DNA of 64,000 nt from Pseudomonas cuatrocienegasensis (GCF_900110925.1 NZ_FOFP01000005.1:271866-335865); one strand, 5' to 3'; counted from the first letter of the stretch, positions 45,592 to 56,601 are shown. Made by a program: numbers and translations. Notes: generated by a model from the letters alone, not told the origin.

Positions 45592-45655
45592 GACGCGCCT
45601 CCCAGGCAAGTGCTTGAAACGACCCGGCGGCAGGGCTGCCGACAGGTCGCAGGAA

Positions 45656-46642
45656 TCAGCGCGCGTAGGCGTCAAGGATCGCCTGACCATCGGCACCGGC
45701 ACGCTTGAGCCACTCATCCGTCATGGCCTTGCCGATGCCCTCGAAACCGCTTTCGACCGCAGCCGGCGCCTGCTCGGCGACCTGCATGCCATTGTCAGCA
45801 AGCGTCTTCACCAACTCGCTGGTTTTCTCCTCGGCAATCGCCCAACCGCGCTGCTCGGCACGCTCGGCAGCGGCCACCACAGCGGCCTGGGTGGCATCAG
45901 GCAGGCGGGCGAAGGCCCGTGCGTTGACGATCACGAAGTTCTTCGGAATAAAGGCTTTGACGTCGTAGTAATAAGTGGAGAAATCCCAGGCCTGGGAGTC
46001 AACGCCCGTGGTGGGCGAGGTCAGCATGCCGGTGATCATGCCGGTGCTGAATGCCTGGGGAATCTCGCCAGTCTGGATGATCGTCGGCACGGCGCCCATC
46101 AGCTCGGTCATGCGTGAGGTGGCCGGGTTGTAGGCGCGGAATTTCATGCCTTTGAAATCGTCCATGCTGCTGATCGGCGTCTTGCTGAAGATGCTCTGCG
46201 GCGACCAGGGCATGGCGTACAGCAGCTTGATGCCCTGCTTGGCCAGGCGTTCTTCCACCGCCGGACGGCTGGCGGCCCACAAGGCCTGGGCCTGCTCATA
46301 GTTACGGGCCAGGAAGGGCACGCTGTCGATCTCGAAGATCGGGTCTTCGTTACCCAGCACCGACATCAGCACATCGCCCACCTGCACCTGACCGGTCTGC
46401 ACCGCGCGTTTGACTTCCGGGCGCTTGAACAGCACCGAGTTGGCGTGGATACGAATCTGCAGTTCGCCGCCGCTGGCTTGTTCCACGTCCTGGGCGAATT
46501 CCTTGGCCACGGTGGTGATGAAATTGCCGTCCGGTTGCTCGACGCTCATGTTCCAGCGCTCGGCGGCCTGGGCACAGAGGCTGCTCAGGCCCAGTACGCA
46601 GGCGATGGCCGAGAGGGCGAAACGCGATGGGGTGCTCTTCAT
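45656..46642 (-). CDS. TRAP transporter periplasmic substrate-binding protein (DctP family)
   Basis: A 328-residue periplasmic protein. The signal peptide MKSTPSRFALSAIACVLGLS ends near CAQA-AERW. The mature protein has the DctP core FKGMKFRAYNPATSRMTELM with the conserved carboxylate-binding Arg in KFRAYN, then GEIPQAFSTGMITG. This FRAYN-type pattern recalls the Bordetella DctP6/DctP7 group that binds pyroglutamate (established for those proteins, inferred here). The start is the second ATG because AGGAG lies 7 bases before it. First gene of the TRAP operon; a MITE-like element separates it from the LysR gene upstream. Confidence 0.92.
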   Translation of the reverse strand: MKSTPSRFALSAIACVLGLSSLCAQAAERWNMSVEQPDGNFITTVAKEFAQDVEQASGGELQIRIHANSVLFKRPEVKRAVQTGQVQVGDVLMSVLGNEDPIFEIDSVPFLARNYEQAQALWAASRPAVEERLAKQGIKLLYAMPWSPQSIFSKTPISSMDDFKGMKFRAYNPATSRMTELMGAVPTIIQTGEIPQAFSTGMITGMLTSPTTGVDSQAWDFSTYYYDVKAFIPKNFVIVNARAFARLPDATQAAVVAAAERAEQRGWAIAEEKTSELVKTLADNGMQVAEQAPAAVESGFEGIGKAMTDEWLKRAGADGQAILDAYAR

Positions 46643-46855
46643 GGAGGTGCTCCTGATCATTGTTGTGAACGCGCGGGCGGCGTCGTGGGAAGACGATTTC
46701 GAGTCTCAGCGCATCGCCCAGGGCTGTCCAACTAGAAAAACCGGGGGGCACATGATCGAAAATCGTTATGAGACGAAATAAGGCGAAATCAGCACAGGCG
46801 CACCAGCACGGAGCATGACATTCGCCATGTCCCGGCCTGCCTCAGAGGAAGCTAA

Positions 46856-47039
46856 CAGGCTGTTGAAAAACTACCTGCGTTGCCATCGCGGCGTTAAAAA
46901 CAGGCCGGGACGCGGCGTCTCAAAATGCTCATTTACAGCTCGTAAACTCGAGTGCGAGCCCAGTCCGTTTTTCGCCTGTTTTTGTGGGGCCGCCATCGGT
47001 ATTGCGCTGGCTGCCTCGCCTACGTTTTTCAACGGCCTG
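46856..47039. mobile_element. MITE-like element with imperfect terminal inverted repeats
   Basis: A 184-base noncoding element. The left end CAGGCTGTTGAAAAACT and the reverse complement of the right end (CAGGCCGTTGAAAAACG) agree in 15 of 17 bases. The interior is not coding and shows further partial palindromes. It lies between dctP and the LysR gene, close to the position where the TRAP operon promoter is expected, so it could influence expression. The ends resemble those of Pseudomonas insertion sequences, but I cannot name the family. Confidence 0.78.
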
Positions 47040-47068
47040 CTCACCGCCGGGTTCAGGTCGCGCGCGGA

Positions 47069-48013
47069 TCAGGCGCTTTTCTGCTCGCCGCTGGGTACTG
47101 CCATGGCCATCATGGCGCCGCCCATCTGCTCGGCGTAGTCCTGCAGCACCTCACCCGCCAGGGCGATGATGTCCTCGCTCAACTCCAGGCCGACACCGGT
47201 ACGCCAGGTCGCAACGACCGGCAACGGCGGCGGCTCGGGGACGTCATCGAGAATGGTCAGCAGACCCTGCTTGAGCTCATCGCTGACCAGCGCTGGCGGC
47301 AGCGCGCCGACGCCAAAACCATCACGGATCAGCCGGGTCATGGCGGCAATCGAGTTCACGCAACTGATGCGCGGCGCGCTGACATTGCCGGCATGCAGCA
47401 GGTTGAGGATGTCCTGATGAGGCCGTGAGTTCTTCGAGAAGGTAATGATGCGTTCGCGCGCCAGTTCGTCCATGGCGGCGTAGGAGCGGTGGTACAGCGA
47501 GCCCGTGGGGACGATCCAGCGCACCGGAAAACTGGCCATTTCCAGGTTGCGTACGCTGCTGTCATGAACCATGTCGGTCTGGAAAATGATGTCCAGATAA
47601 CCTTTTTGCAACTGCTCGCTGAGGTTGCGCGCGGTATCGGCGGTCAGTTCGATCTCCACCGCCGGGTAGCGCTCCATGATCTTTGTTACCAACGGACTCA
47701 GCCAGGTGTGGATGACCGTATCCATCGCCCCCACCCGAATCCGCCCGCGCACGCTGCCGGTGTCGCTGATCGACTGTTTGAGCGCCTGCAGGGTGTCGAG
47801 CATGCGCTCGGCATATTCGAGCACCTTCTGCCCTTCCGGGGTCAGGGAAACGCCCTTGGAATCACGCAAAAACAAGCGGGTGCCCAGCTCATCCTCCAGC
47901 GCTGCAATGCGGCTTGAGATGGACGCCTGGGTACTGAAGAGCTTTTCCGCGGTCAGGCGAAAACTCTTCAGGCGGGCCACCCAAACGAAGGTTTCGAGAA
48001 ATCTGAGGTTCAT
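47069..48013 (-). CDS. LysR-type transcriptional regulator
   Basis: A 314-residue regulator. N-terminal winged HTH in MNLRFLETFVWVARLKSFRL then TQASISSRIAALEDELGTRLF; C-terminal effector domain. Divergent from the OprD porin at 48290 (276-base gap) and upstream of the TRAP operon on the same strand, so it could control both. The inducer might be the transported carboxylate. Start MNLRFLE is preferred to a longer frame. Confidence 0.93.
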   Translation of the reverse strand: MNLRFLETFVWVARLKSFRLTAEKLFSTQASISSRIAALEDELGTRLFLRDSKGVSLTPEGQKVLEYAERMLDTLQALKQSISDTGSVRGRIRVGAMDTVIHTWLSPLVTKIMERYPAVEIELTADTARNLSEQLQKGYLDIIFQTDMVHDSSVRNLEMASFPVRWIVPTGSLYHRSYAAMDELARERIITFSKNSRPHQDILNLLHAGNVSAPRISCVNSIAAMTRLIRDGFGVGALPPALVSDELKQGLLTILDDVPEPPPLPVVATWRTGVGLELSEDIIALAGEVLQDYAEQMGGAMMAMAVPSGEQKSA

Positions 48014-48289
48014 GGAGCAACGCCTGTGCTGAGCCGGACGGAACCCCACTCACTGCAGGGCTTATACCCTTTAAACACAGCAGGTTGTATGCCAGTGGCC
48101 GCTAACAACGGCTTGCAAGCCCACGGTTTTTTCCTATCACCGGCCCCCTGTTTTTTCTCGTTGGACGTAGCCGCAAGGCACTTCCAAGAATGTGTCGGCG
48201 ATACCGCACCGCCATAACAAAAAAGTCCAATCGCGCTCTGCCAAGCAGTCGGTCAAGCCGCTGCGCGCTCCCAACTCGGAGACACCCGC

Positions 48290-49513
48290 ATGACACCTCG
48301 TACCCAACTGGCCGGCCTGTTGATGGTCGGCAGCGTTTTGCCGAGCCTTGCCCAGGCGGCGTTTATCGATGACAGCAAGGCCAGCCTCGAACTGCGCAAT
48401 TTCTATTTCAACCGTGACTTTCGTCAAAGTGACGCCCGTGACCCGGCTGAAGAATGGGCCCAGGGTTTCCTTTTGCGCATGGAGTCGGGCTACACCGCCG
48501 GCACGCTCGGCTTTGGTGTCGATGCCCTGGGCATGCTGGGGCTGAAGCTCGACTCGGGCGATCGCTCGGCCGGCAGCGGTCTGCTGCCAGCGGATGGTTC
48601 CGGCGGCTCGCAAGACGAGTACTCGAAGCTGGCGCTCACGGCCAAGGCCAAAGTATCCAACAGCACCCTGAAAGTCGGCGCCCTGCACTTCCGCAGCCCG
48701 ATCGTCTCGGCCAACGACTCGCGGCTGCTGCCGCAGACCTTTCAGGGCGCACTGCTGAATGTGCAGGAGATCGACAAGCTGACCCTGCAAGGCGGCAAAA
48801 TCAACCGGATCAAGGCCAACAACTCCACCGACTACACCGACATGACCGCCAACCGCATCGGCGGCAGCAGCGACTCGTTCGTCTTCGGCGGTGGTGATTA
48901 CAAACTCACCCCCGAGCTGACCGCCGGCCTGCACTACGGCACCCTCGAAGACATCTACCAGCAGTACTACGGCACCCTGGTGCACCTGCTGCCGCTGGGC
49001 GAAGGTCAGTCGCTGAAAACCGACCTGCGTTATTCCCAGAGCCGCGAAGACGGCAGCTTCCGTGATATCGACAACAAGGCCTTCGGCGCCATGCTCACCT
49101 ACACCCTGGGCGGTCACGCCTTGGGCGCCGGCTACCAGCGCATGAGTGGTGACGACCCCTTCCCTTACATCGCCAGCAGCGACCCCTTCCTGGTCAACTT
49201 CGTGCAGATCAATGACTTTGCCAACACCGAGGAGCGCTCCTGGCAGGTCCGCTACGACTACAACTTCGCCAGCCTCGGCATCCCTGGGTTGACCTTTATG
49301 ACCCGCTACATTTCCGGCGACAACGTCGAGGTGAGCGGCCGCACTGCCGAAGGCAAGGAGTGGGAACGCAACATGGATATCGCCTATGTGGTGCAGAATG
49401 GGCCGCTGAAAAATCTGGGCCTGAAATGGCGCAACGCCACGGTGCGCTCCAACTTCGGCAACGACCTCGATGAAAACCGTCTGATCCTCAGTTACAGCCT
49501 GGCGCTCTGGTAA
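48290..49513 (+). CDS. OprD-family outer membrane porin, copy 2
   Basis: A 407-residue porin with signal peptide ([20 protein letters not shown], cleavage near AQA-AFIDD). It is a close paralogue of the porin at 18563: [56 protein letters not shown] and [13 protein letters not shown] all align, and it is 25 residues shorter, mainly in loops. OprD members import amino acids and carboxylates; it is presumably the outer-membrane entry for the TRAP substrate. Divergent from the LysR gene. Confidence 0.93.
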   Translation: MTPRTQLAGLLMVGSVLPSLAQAAFIDDSKASLELRNFYFNRDFRQSDARDPAEEWAQGFLLRMESGYTAGTLGFGVDALGMLGLKLDSGDRSAGSGLLPADGSGGSQDEYSKLALTAKAKVSNSTLKVGALHFRSPIVSANDSRLLPQTFQGALLNVQEIDKLTLQGGKINRIKANNSTDYTDMTANRIGGSSDSFVFGGGDYKLTPELTAGLHYGTLEDIYQQYYGTLVHLLPLGEGQSLKTDLRYSQSREDGSFRDIDNKAFGAMLTYTLGGHALGAGYQRMSGDDPFPYIASSDPFLVNFVQINDFANTEERSWQVRYDYNFASLGIPGLTFMTRYISGDNVEVSGRTAEGKEWERNMDIAYVVQNGPLKNLGLKWRNATVRSNFGNDLDENRLILSYSLALW

Positions 49514-49650
49514 GCGCGTGTCCGCCGGACGGAGCACACAGCTCCGCCGGCACACTCGATCGGCAAACAAAGCGTAGACGCACTGCATGGTTGTATGACA
49601 ACTTGCCGATTCCTGAGAATCATCCTCTAAGAAGATGGCGAGGCGTTAAC

Positions 49651-51534
49651 GTGACCTTTTCCCTGTCCTGGCAACAAAAATTCCGTGTTCTTATCGCCCT
49701 GACGCTGATCAGCCTGAGTCTGATGGCGGCTGCGTCCTACTGGGCCAATCAGCGTTCGAGCGAGTCATTGCAGGCGCGTGAGCGTGCCAGCAACTATGCC
49801 GGCAGCAGCACTGTGCTGCTCAACCAGTGGTGGCGCACCCATGCGCTACGCCAACAACTGAGCCCGGGCAACCTGCCTGAGTTCACCCAGAACCTCGGTG
49901 AGCTCGAAGCGCTTGTCGTACGACTTGTGACCCAGGCCGAAAGCCTCAACGACCCCGCCCTGAGCGAGCATGCCCGCCAGATCCAGGCACTCCTTGAGCA
50001 GGATGTGACGCAGCAGCGGGCCTGGTCGAGCCTCAACCAGACCCTGGGTCTGACCCCCTTCGACGGCCAGCGCAAGGTACTGGGCGAAAGTGCCAGTGCC
50101 CTGGAAAAAATCACCATCGGCCTGATCCAGCCCGCCATCAGCCGCGCCCTGAGCAGTCAGCGTGACTACCTCTCGACCTATGACCCGACATTCGCCCAGA
50201 ACACCCTGTCGGCCATCGCCGAGATGCAAGCCAAGGTGGCGGAGCTGGAGTGGCAGGACACGCCCATCGGTCAGAGTGTCGCGGCCTTCACCGAAGCCTT
50301 TGCCCAGGCGCAACAGAGCATCGTGCGTATAGAGGAAGCGAATCGCAGTCTGACCCAAGTCGGCCAACAGCTGCAGACACAGGTCGACGCCCAGGCCAGT
50401 GACCTCGAAAGCGGCTTGCTGGTGCGCACCGAACAGGCGGCGCAGCAGTCTCAGCGCTCGGCACTGTGGATCATGGGCCTGAGCTTTTGCGCGGTCGCCG
50501 GCTTGCTCACATTGACCCTGCTCAGCGCCTCACGCACCTTGGTCGCCCGTCTACAACACGCTACCCAACTGCTCAGTCAGGTGGCCTCGGGCAACCTCAC
50601 CGGCACCCTGCCCGTGGGCCGTAACCCCAACGACGAATTCAACCAGCTGGCCACGGCTACCAACCGCATGATCCAGGGTATCGGCGGCATCGTCGCCCAG
50701 GTGGTACAGGCCAACCAGGCGCTGAGCCACCTGCACCATCACCTGGGCGATGCCATGCATGCCCTGGGCGACAACAGCACCCAGGTCGAGCAACAGACCG
50801 AACAGGCCGCCTCGGCGTCGCAGCAGATCAGCCTGACCCTCAACGATATGGCCCAGCGCACCGCCGATGTGGGCAGCGCGACGCAAAGCGCTTATGCCGC
50901 TGCCCGCGATGGTGGCGTGGTGATCCAGGCCAGCGTCGAACGCATGGCGCAACTGGCGCAACTGATCCAGGCCAGCCATGCCCAGGCCGATGAACTGGGC
51001 CAGACCAGCACCCGGGTCAGCGGCATCATTGATGTGATCAACAGCCTGGCCGACCAGACCAACCTGCTGGCCCTGAATGCCGCCATCGAAGCGGCCCGGG
51101 CCGGCGATGCCGGGCGCGGTTTCTCGGTGGTGGCCGATGAGGTGCGCTCGCTGGCACAAAAAACCGTGGCGGCAACCACCGATATCGCTGCCATCGTCGA
51201 GCAATTTCAACAGCAGGCGCGGCAGATGCGTGAGTTGATGGGCAACGGCCTGAACCTGGCGGCCGACAGCGAGCAACACGCCGCCCAGGTCGCCACCGCC
51301 ATCAACGCCATCACCCAGGCCATGGAGCGACTGAGCGGAGAAATGAACCAGGTGGTGGTGGCCATCGAGGAAGTCTCCACCACCACCGATGACATCGCCG
51401 GCAAAATGGACACCATCAACCTGCACACCGGCCAGAGCAAAGACCTGCGCCATACCCTGGGCCAGCACACCGAAGGCCTCTCCGTGCAAGTTGACGCACT
51501 GAGCCGCAGCGCCCAGCGCTTTCAGCTTGGCTGA
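49651..51534 (+). CDS. Methyl-accepting chemotaxis protein
   Basis: A 627-residue chemoreceptor from a GTG start ([11 protein letters not shown]); an upstream TTG frame adds 20 residues but lacks the family start. TM1 about 10-30; helical periplasmic ligand-binding domain about 31-270; TM2 271-291 ([20 protein letters not shown]); HAMP about 295-345; signalling hairpin with [21 protein letters not shown] sensor of about 240 residues without beta strands fits the HBM type that in McpS-like receptors binds carboxylates. Follows the porin by 137 bases. Confidence 0.93.
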   Translation: MTFSLSWQQKFRVLIALTLISLSLMAAASYWANQRSSESLQARERASNYAGSSTVLLNQWWRTHALRQQLSPGNLPEFTQNLGELEALVVRLVTQAESLNDPALSEHARQIQALLEQDVTQQRAWSSLNQTLGLTPFDGQRKVLGESASALEKITIGLIQPAISRALSSQRDYLSTYDPTFAQNTLSAIAEMQAKVAELEWQDTPIGQSVAAFTEAFAQAQQSIVRIEEANRSLTQVGQQLQTQVDAQASDLESGLLVRTEQAAQQSQRSALWIMGLSFCAVAGLLTLTLLSASRTLVARLQHATQLLSQVASGNLTGTLPVGRNPNDEFNQLATATNRMIQGIGGIVAQVVQANQALSHLHHHLGDAMHALGDNSTQVEQQTEQAASASQQISLTLNDMAQRTADVGSATQSAYAAARDGGVVIQASVERMAQLAQLIQASHAQADELGQTSTRVSGIIDVINSLADQTNLLALNAAIEAARAGDAGRGFSVVADEVRSLAQKTVAATTDIAAIVEQFQQQARQMRELMGNGLNLAADSEQHAAQVATAINAITQAMERLSGEMNQVVVAIEEVSTTTDDIAGKMDTINLHTGQSKDLRHTLGQHTEGLSVQVDALSRSAQRFQLG

Positions 51535-51557
51535 CGCTACTGCCGCGACTCTAATGT

Positions 51558-51895
51558 GTAGGCGCGAAGGGGGCGCCTAGGGTCTGTTCCCGTTTCGTCG
51601 CAAGCCGCGTTGCCGCGAAAAATCTCGCCAGGCTAGGCGGAGGACGCAGGTAATGGTTGTTCCCTTGCCAAGTCCTCCAACACCGCATGGCGAGATTTTG
51701 CGCGCAACCCGAAGGGCCGGGCCAGTTTTAGCGCGATGCTGCGTTTCTCGATGGCTCATTTAGCCCACTAAACTTCGCATCTCGTGCCTTGCCTCGCGCT
51801 AAAACTGGCTCCGGCGCGGCCGCGAACGAAACGGGAACAGACCCTAGCCTTTATTCGCGATAAGTCGCCAAAGCGCTGCAGAAATCGCGGCCACA
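51558..51895. repeat. Dispersed repeat family B, split by the MITE
   Basis: Left part 51558-51576 (GTAGGCGCGAAGGGGGCGC) and right part 51848-51895 (CCTTTATTCGCGATAAG ... CGCTGCAGAAATCGCGG) would join to the continuous sequence found at 62361-62425. The MITE at 51577-51847 therefore inserted in this repeat. Confidence 0.85.
51577..51847. mobile_element. MITE with perfect terminal inverted repeats and CTAG target duplication
   Basis: Ends are perfect inverted repeats: 18 bases starting GGTCTGTTCCCGTTTCGT, flanked on each side by CTAG (51577-51580 and 51844-51847). The 4-base duplication CTAG is the YTAR-type target of the IS5 group, so an IS5-like transposase is a reasonable guess. The 271 bases contain no gene with a ribosome site. 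Internal palindromic segments (GGCGAGATTTT / AAAATCTCGCC) are also seen. An empty site for the same insertion is present in the repeat at 62361. Confidence 0.9.
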
Positions 51896-51940
51896 GCACA
51901 GCGCAGCTCCCACCGGGAAATGCGCCATGCCTGCGACCGT

Positions 51941-52005
51941 GTAGGAGCCCCGCCTCGGGGCGAAGCGATTGCAGCCATTCAGGGAAATCGATGGGGCGCG
52001 GCTCC
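51941..52005. repeat. Dispersed palindromic repeat, family C, copy 2
   Basis: Core GTAGGAGCCCCGCCTCGGGG then CGAAGCGATTGCAGCCAT, matching 43601-43690 and ending in GGGGCGCGGCTCC, an imperfect inverted end. Occurs in the gap 51535-52159 between the chemoreceptor and pxpA, which is filled by repeats B, the MITE and C. Confidence 0.78.
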
Positions 52006-52159
52006 ATCGACTTTTCCTATCCCCTGCGCGCATTTTAATTAGTTGGACGCACTGCCGGTCGCGTTGAAGAATGACGCCATAGGTCAGCGCACGATCTGTC
52101 CGTGCCAACCACTTCGTCATGCCGCCGCTCTGCCGGCGCGTCAGCCAGAGGACCTGCCT

Positions 52160-52912
52160 GTGAACGGCCTGCTACTGAATTGCGACATCGGCGAAAGCTT
52201 TGGCGCCTGGACCATGGGTCTGGACGCCGAGGTGATGCCCTTTATCGACTGCGCCAACATTGCCTGCGGTTTTCATGCCTCTGACCCCAGCGTGATGCGC
52301 AAGACCGTGGCTCTGGCGGTCGAGCATGGCGTGCGCATTGGCGCCCACACCGCCTACCAGGATCTGGTCGGCTTCGGCCGTCGTTCCATGGATTGCACAC
52401 CGCAGGAAGTCGAAGACCTGATGCTTTATCAGATCGGCGCACTGGAGGCGATCTGCCGCAGCCAAAGCACTCGCGTCAGCTATATAAAGCCCCACGGCGC
52501 GCTCTACCAGGACATGATGCGCAAACCTGCGACCCTGCGCGCAGTGATGAGCGCAGTGGCCAAATACGACCGCCAGCTGCCGCTGATGTTGATGAGCACC
52601 CGCGACAATCGCCAGGCCCAGGCCATCGGTGACGAATTCGGCATCAGCCTATGGTTCGAGGCCTTCGCCGACCGCGCCTACGATGCCGCCGGCTTCCTGG
52701 TCAGCCGTAGCCTGCCCGGCGCGGTGCACCATGACAGCGAGATCATCGTCAACCAGGCCATCACCCTGGCACGCGGCGAGCCATTGCTGGCCAGCGATGG
52801 CAGCGCCCTGCCCCTGCAGGCGCAAACCCTCTGCGTGCATGGCGACAACGCCAGCTCGGTGGCCGCGGTCAAGCGCATCCGAGAGGCCTTCGACACCCTG
52901 GGCCAGGCATGA
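52160..52912 (+). CDS. pxpA: 5-oxoprolinase subunit A (LamB/YcsF family)
   Basis: One of three subunits of the ATP-dependent 5-oxoprolinase that opens pyroglutamate to glutamate. 250 residues. [14 protein letters not shown] and CGFHASDP at the start, [14 protein letters not shown] in the middle, VHGDNASSV at the end are the YcsF/PxpA motifs. GTG start with AGAGGA upstream, chosen because the family begins at NCDIGE. Overlaps pxpB by 4 bases. First gene of a pxpABC operon. Confidence 0.95.
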   Translation: MNGLLLNCDIGESFGAWTMGLDAEVMPFIDCANIACGFHASDPSVMRKTVALAVEHGVRIGAHTAYQDLVGFGRRSMDCTPQEVEDLMLYQIGALEAICRSQSTRVSYIKPHGALYQDMMRKPATLRAVMSAVAKYDRQLPLMLMSTRDNRQAQAIGDEFGISLWFEAFADRAYDAAGFLVSRSLPGAVHHDSEIIVNQAITLARGEPLLASDGSALPLQAQTLCVHGDNASSVAAVKRIREAFDTLGQA

Positions 52913-53622
52913 GCGCACCGCGTCCCACCCTCGAAGTGGCGGGTATCGACAGCCTGATCCTGCGCCTGTTCGAGCAGATCGACGAGCGCAACATGCCCTG
53001 GATGCTCGCGGCCAGCACGCGCCTGCGCGAAGTCTTCGGCGCCGCCCTGATCGATCTGGTGCCCTCCTACACCACCCTGCTGCTGCACTACGACCTCAGT
53101 TGCCTGAGCGCGGCCCAGGTACGTCAGTTGATCGAGCAGGCCTTTACCGACCTGCAACCGGCCGACAGCAGCAATGGGCGGCTGCACCAGCTACCGACCT
53201 GGTACGACCGCCGTGTCGGCCCGGAACTGGCCCTGCTGGCGCGCCGCAGCCAACTCAGCGAAGCCGACGTCATCCGCCGCCACAGTGGCCACGACTACCA
53301 GGTGTTCGCCCTGGGCTTCGCCCCCGGCTTCGCCTTTATGGGCCTGGTCGAAGCGGCCCTGGCCGCCCCGCGCTTGAGCACCCCACGCAAACGCATTGCC
53401 GCCGGCAGCGTCGGCATCGCCGAGCGCCAGACCGCCGTTTACCCGGCCGTCTCGCCCGGCGGCTGGAACCTGCTGGGGCGCACGCCGACGCGCCTGTTCG
53501 ACCCGGCCATTGACGGCTACAGCCTGTTGCAACCCGGCGACCGGGTGCGCTTCGAGCCGATCGACCACGCCGAATTTATCCGCCTGGGCGGTGACGACAG
53601 CCCGCTGCAGGACACCCCATGA
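52909..53622 (+). CDS. pxpB: 5-oxoprolinase subunit B (KipI family)
   Basis: 237 residues. KipI/PxpB features: [16 protein letters not shown] near residue 27, [21 protein letters not shown], and [14 protein letters not shown] with [11 protein letters not shown]. Pairs with PxpC; in Bacillus the pair was first known as KinA inhibitor. ATG overlaps the pxpA stop by 4 bases and its own stop overlaps pxpC by 4, showing tight coupling. Confidence 0.95.
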   Translation: MSAPRPTLEVAGIDSLILRLFEQIDERNMPWMLAASTRLREVFGAALIDLVPSYTTLLLHYDLSCLSAAQVRQLIEQAFTDLQPADSSNGRLHQLPTWYDRRVGPELALLARRSQLSEADVIRRHSGHDYQVFALGFAPGFAFMGLVEAALAAPRLSTPRKRIAAGSVGIAERQTAVYPAVSPGGWNLLGRTPTRLFDPAIDGYSLLQPGDRVRFEPIDHAEFIRLGGDDSPLQDTP

Positions 53623-54557
53623 GCGCGCCCATAAACCCAGGCCTGCGCGTACTGCGCAGCACCCCATTTATCCAGCTGCAGGACGCCGGCCGTTACGGCG
53701 TGCGCCACCTCGGCGTGACCCAGAGCGGCGCGCTGGACTGGGTCGCCCAGCGCTGGGCCAACTGGCTGCTGGGCAACGCGCCGGGGGCTGCGGTGCTGGA
53801 AATCACCCTGGGCAACCTCGACCTGCAGTGCGAGCGCGATGCCGTGTTCGCTCTGAGCGGCGGCGACCTGGGCGCGACCCTGGACGGCGAGCCGATCAGC
53901 CCATGGCGCAGCTTCAGTGTGCGCGCCGGCCAGCGCCTGTGTTTCGCCCAGCCGCGCCTGGGCGCCCGGGCCTATCTCGCGGCGCCGGGTGGCTTCAGCG
54001 CGACCCAGGTCCTGGGCAGCTGCGCCAGTAACCTGCGCGAAGGCCTTGGCGGCCTGGACGGCACAGGCAAGCCGCTGCAGCAGGGGGATCAATTGACCTG
54101 GACGGCAACAGTCTGCGCCCTGCGCGAGGTACCTGGCGCTCAGGTACCAAACTACCGCACACCGGCACAACTGGACCTGGTGATGGGCGCGCAGATCGGC
54201 GACTTCAGCGGGCAAAGCCTGTTCGATGCCTTTAATAGCGACTGGACCCTGGACACCCGCGCCGACCGCATGGGCATCCGTCTGCTCGGGCCAGTCCTGC
54301 AGTGCCAAAGCGGCAGTATGGTTTCCGAAGGCATTCCCCTGGGCGCGGTGCAAGTCCCGCCCGATGGCCAGCCGATCATCCTGCTCAACGACCGCCAGAC
54401 CATCGGTGGCTACCCGCGCCTGGGCGCGCTCACCCCGCTGGCCGTGGCACGCCTGGCGCAGTGCCTGCCGGGCGAGACATTGCGACTCCGGCCCGTGGTG
54501 CAGGAAGCCGCACAACGTCATCAACACGAGTGGCTGGCCCATTGGCCTGCGACATGA
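53619..54557 (+). CDS. pxpC: 5-oxoprolinase subunit C (KipA family)
   Basis: 312 residues of the biotin-dependent-carboxylase-like (KipA) fold: IQLQDAGRYGVRHLGVTQSG near residue 18, DWVAQRWANWLLGN, FALSGGDLGATLDG, and MGIRLLGPVLQ with VQVPPDGQPIILLNDRQTIGGYPR. Together with PxpA/PxpB it makes glutamate, which gdhB 11 kb away can oxidise. A 137-base gap with no motif separates it from moxR. Confidence 0.95.
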   Translation: MSAPINPGLRVLRSTPFIQLQDAGRYGVRHLGVTQSGALDWVAQRWANWLLGNAPGAAVLEITLGNLDLQCERDAVFALSGGDLGATLDGEPISPWRSFSVRAGQRLCFAQPRLGARAYLAAPGGFSATQVLGSCASNLREGLGGLDGTGKPLQQGDQLTWTATVCALREVPGAQVPNYRTPAQLDLVMGAQIGDFSGQSLFDAFNSDWTLDTRADRMGIRLLGPVLQCQSGSMVSEGIPLGAVQVPPDGQPIILLNDRQTIGGYPRLGALTPLAVARLAQCLPGETLRLRPVVQEAAQRHQHEWLAHWPAT

Positions 54558-54694
54558 GGTGCAAGAGCGCGACTGGCGCATAGCCGGCGACTCGGCAAAT
54601 GCTTTAAAGTCGGCGCTCTTGAGGCGCGCAGGCCGACCCGACCGATGCGCCGTGACGGGCACACCCCGCGCCCACCTGCACAAAGAGCCCAACG

Positions 54695-55654
<960 letters not shown>

Positions 55655-55659
55655 CGCCC

Positions 55660-56601
55660 ATGCACACCCCAGACCCGCAACCCGGTATCCGGGTCGACCT
55701 CAGCGAACTGATCGAGATGCGTCACCGCGTCCATGAGGTGCAGCTGTTCTCGACCCCGGCGCGGCGCAGCCCGCTGATCGGCCTGCACCATTCCAAGCTG
55801 CGCGGGCGTGGCGTGGATTTCGACCAGGTACGGGTGTATCAGGCCGGCGATGACGTGCGCACCATCGACTGGCGCGTCACCGCACGTACCCAGGAGCCGC
55901 ATACCAAACTGTTCCATGAAGAGCGCGAGCGGCCGATCTATATCCTGGTCGAGCAAAGTCCGCGGCTGTTCTTCGGCTCCGCGCTGATGTTCAAGTCAGT
56001 ACTTGCCGCCCAGGCGGCGGCGCTGATCGGCTGGGCCGCCCTGGGCCACAACGACCGCATCGGCGGGCTGGTGTTCGGCGACCAGGAGCACCATGAAATC
56101 AAACCCCGGCGCAGCAAGCAGAGCCTGCTGCAGTTGCTGAGCCGCCTGGTCCGCGCCAACCAGGCGCTGAGCCCGGAAACCCCGCTCAACCGTGACAGCT
56201 TCGGCCTGGCCCTGCGCCGCGCGCGCGAGGTGCTGCGCCCCGGCAGCCTGGTGGTAGTGCTGTGCGATGAGCGCACCCTGGGCGACAGCAGCGAGCAGCA
56301 ACTGATCCTCCTGGCGCGCCACACCGACCTGTTGCTGCTGCCGTTGTCCGACCCCCTCGACCATTTGCTGCCCGCCGCCGGGCTGCTGCGTTTCGCCGAA
56401 CGCGGCGCACGCCTGGAACTCGACACCCACCAGGCCGACCTGCGTCAGGCCTACCGCGAACAGGGCGAGGCGCGCCAGGCCCGCTGGCAGCGCCTGGCGC
56501 AGAAGCTCGGCGTGCCCCTGCTGCCCCTGAGCACCCGCGCCGAAATGGTCGAGCAGTTGCGCGAGCACCTCAACGCCCAGCGGCCGAGGAAGCAGCCATG
56601 A
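55660..56601 (+). CDS. DUF58 domain protein
   Basis: A 313-residue soluble protein of DUF58, a degenerate VWA-like family that follows MoxR. The conserved SKLRGRGVDFDQVRVYQAGDDVRTIDWRV region (FDQVRVYQAGDDVR visible near residue 60) is the DUF58 signature, and ILVEQSPRLFFGS is the VWA-like strand. Only 5 bases follow the moxR stop. ATG start with MHTPDPQPG; upstream in-frame sequence is inside moxR. Its stop overlaps the next gene by 4 bases. Confidence 0.92.
   Translation: MHTPDPQPGIRVDLSELIEMRHRVHEVQLFSTPARRSPLIGLHHSKLRGRGVDFDQVRVYQAGDDVRTIDWRVTARTQEPHTKLFHEERERPIYILVEQSPRLFFGSALMFKSVLAAQAAALIGWAALGHNDRIGGLVFGDQEHHEIKPRRSKQSLLQLLSRLVRANQALSPETPLNRDSFGLALRRAREVLRPGSLVVVLCDERTLGDSSEQQLILLARHTDLLLLPLSDPLDHLLPAAGLLRFAERGARLELDTHQADLRQAYREQGEARQARWQRLAQKLGVPLLPLSTRAEMVEQLREHLNAQRPRKQP

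Noticed and set aside
48137..49588. 483-codon minus-strand frame
   Set aside because: Antisense to the OprD porin with clear signal peptide.
51577..51759. 60-codon frame in the MITE
   Set aside because: Inside a terminal-inverted-repeat element; no start signals.
52629..53513. 294-codon frame across pxpA/pxpB
   Set aside because: Other frame of the same strand; Arg/Pro/Ser-rich composition typical of a shadow.
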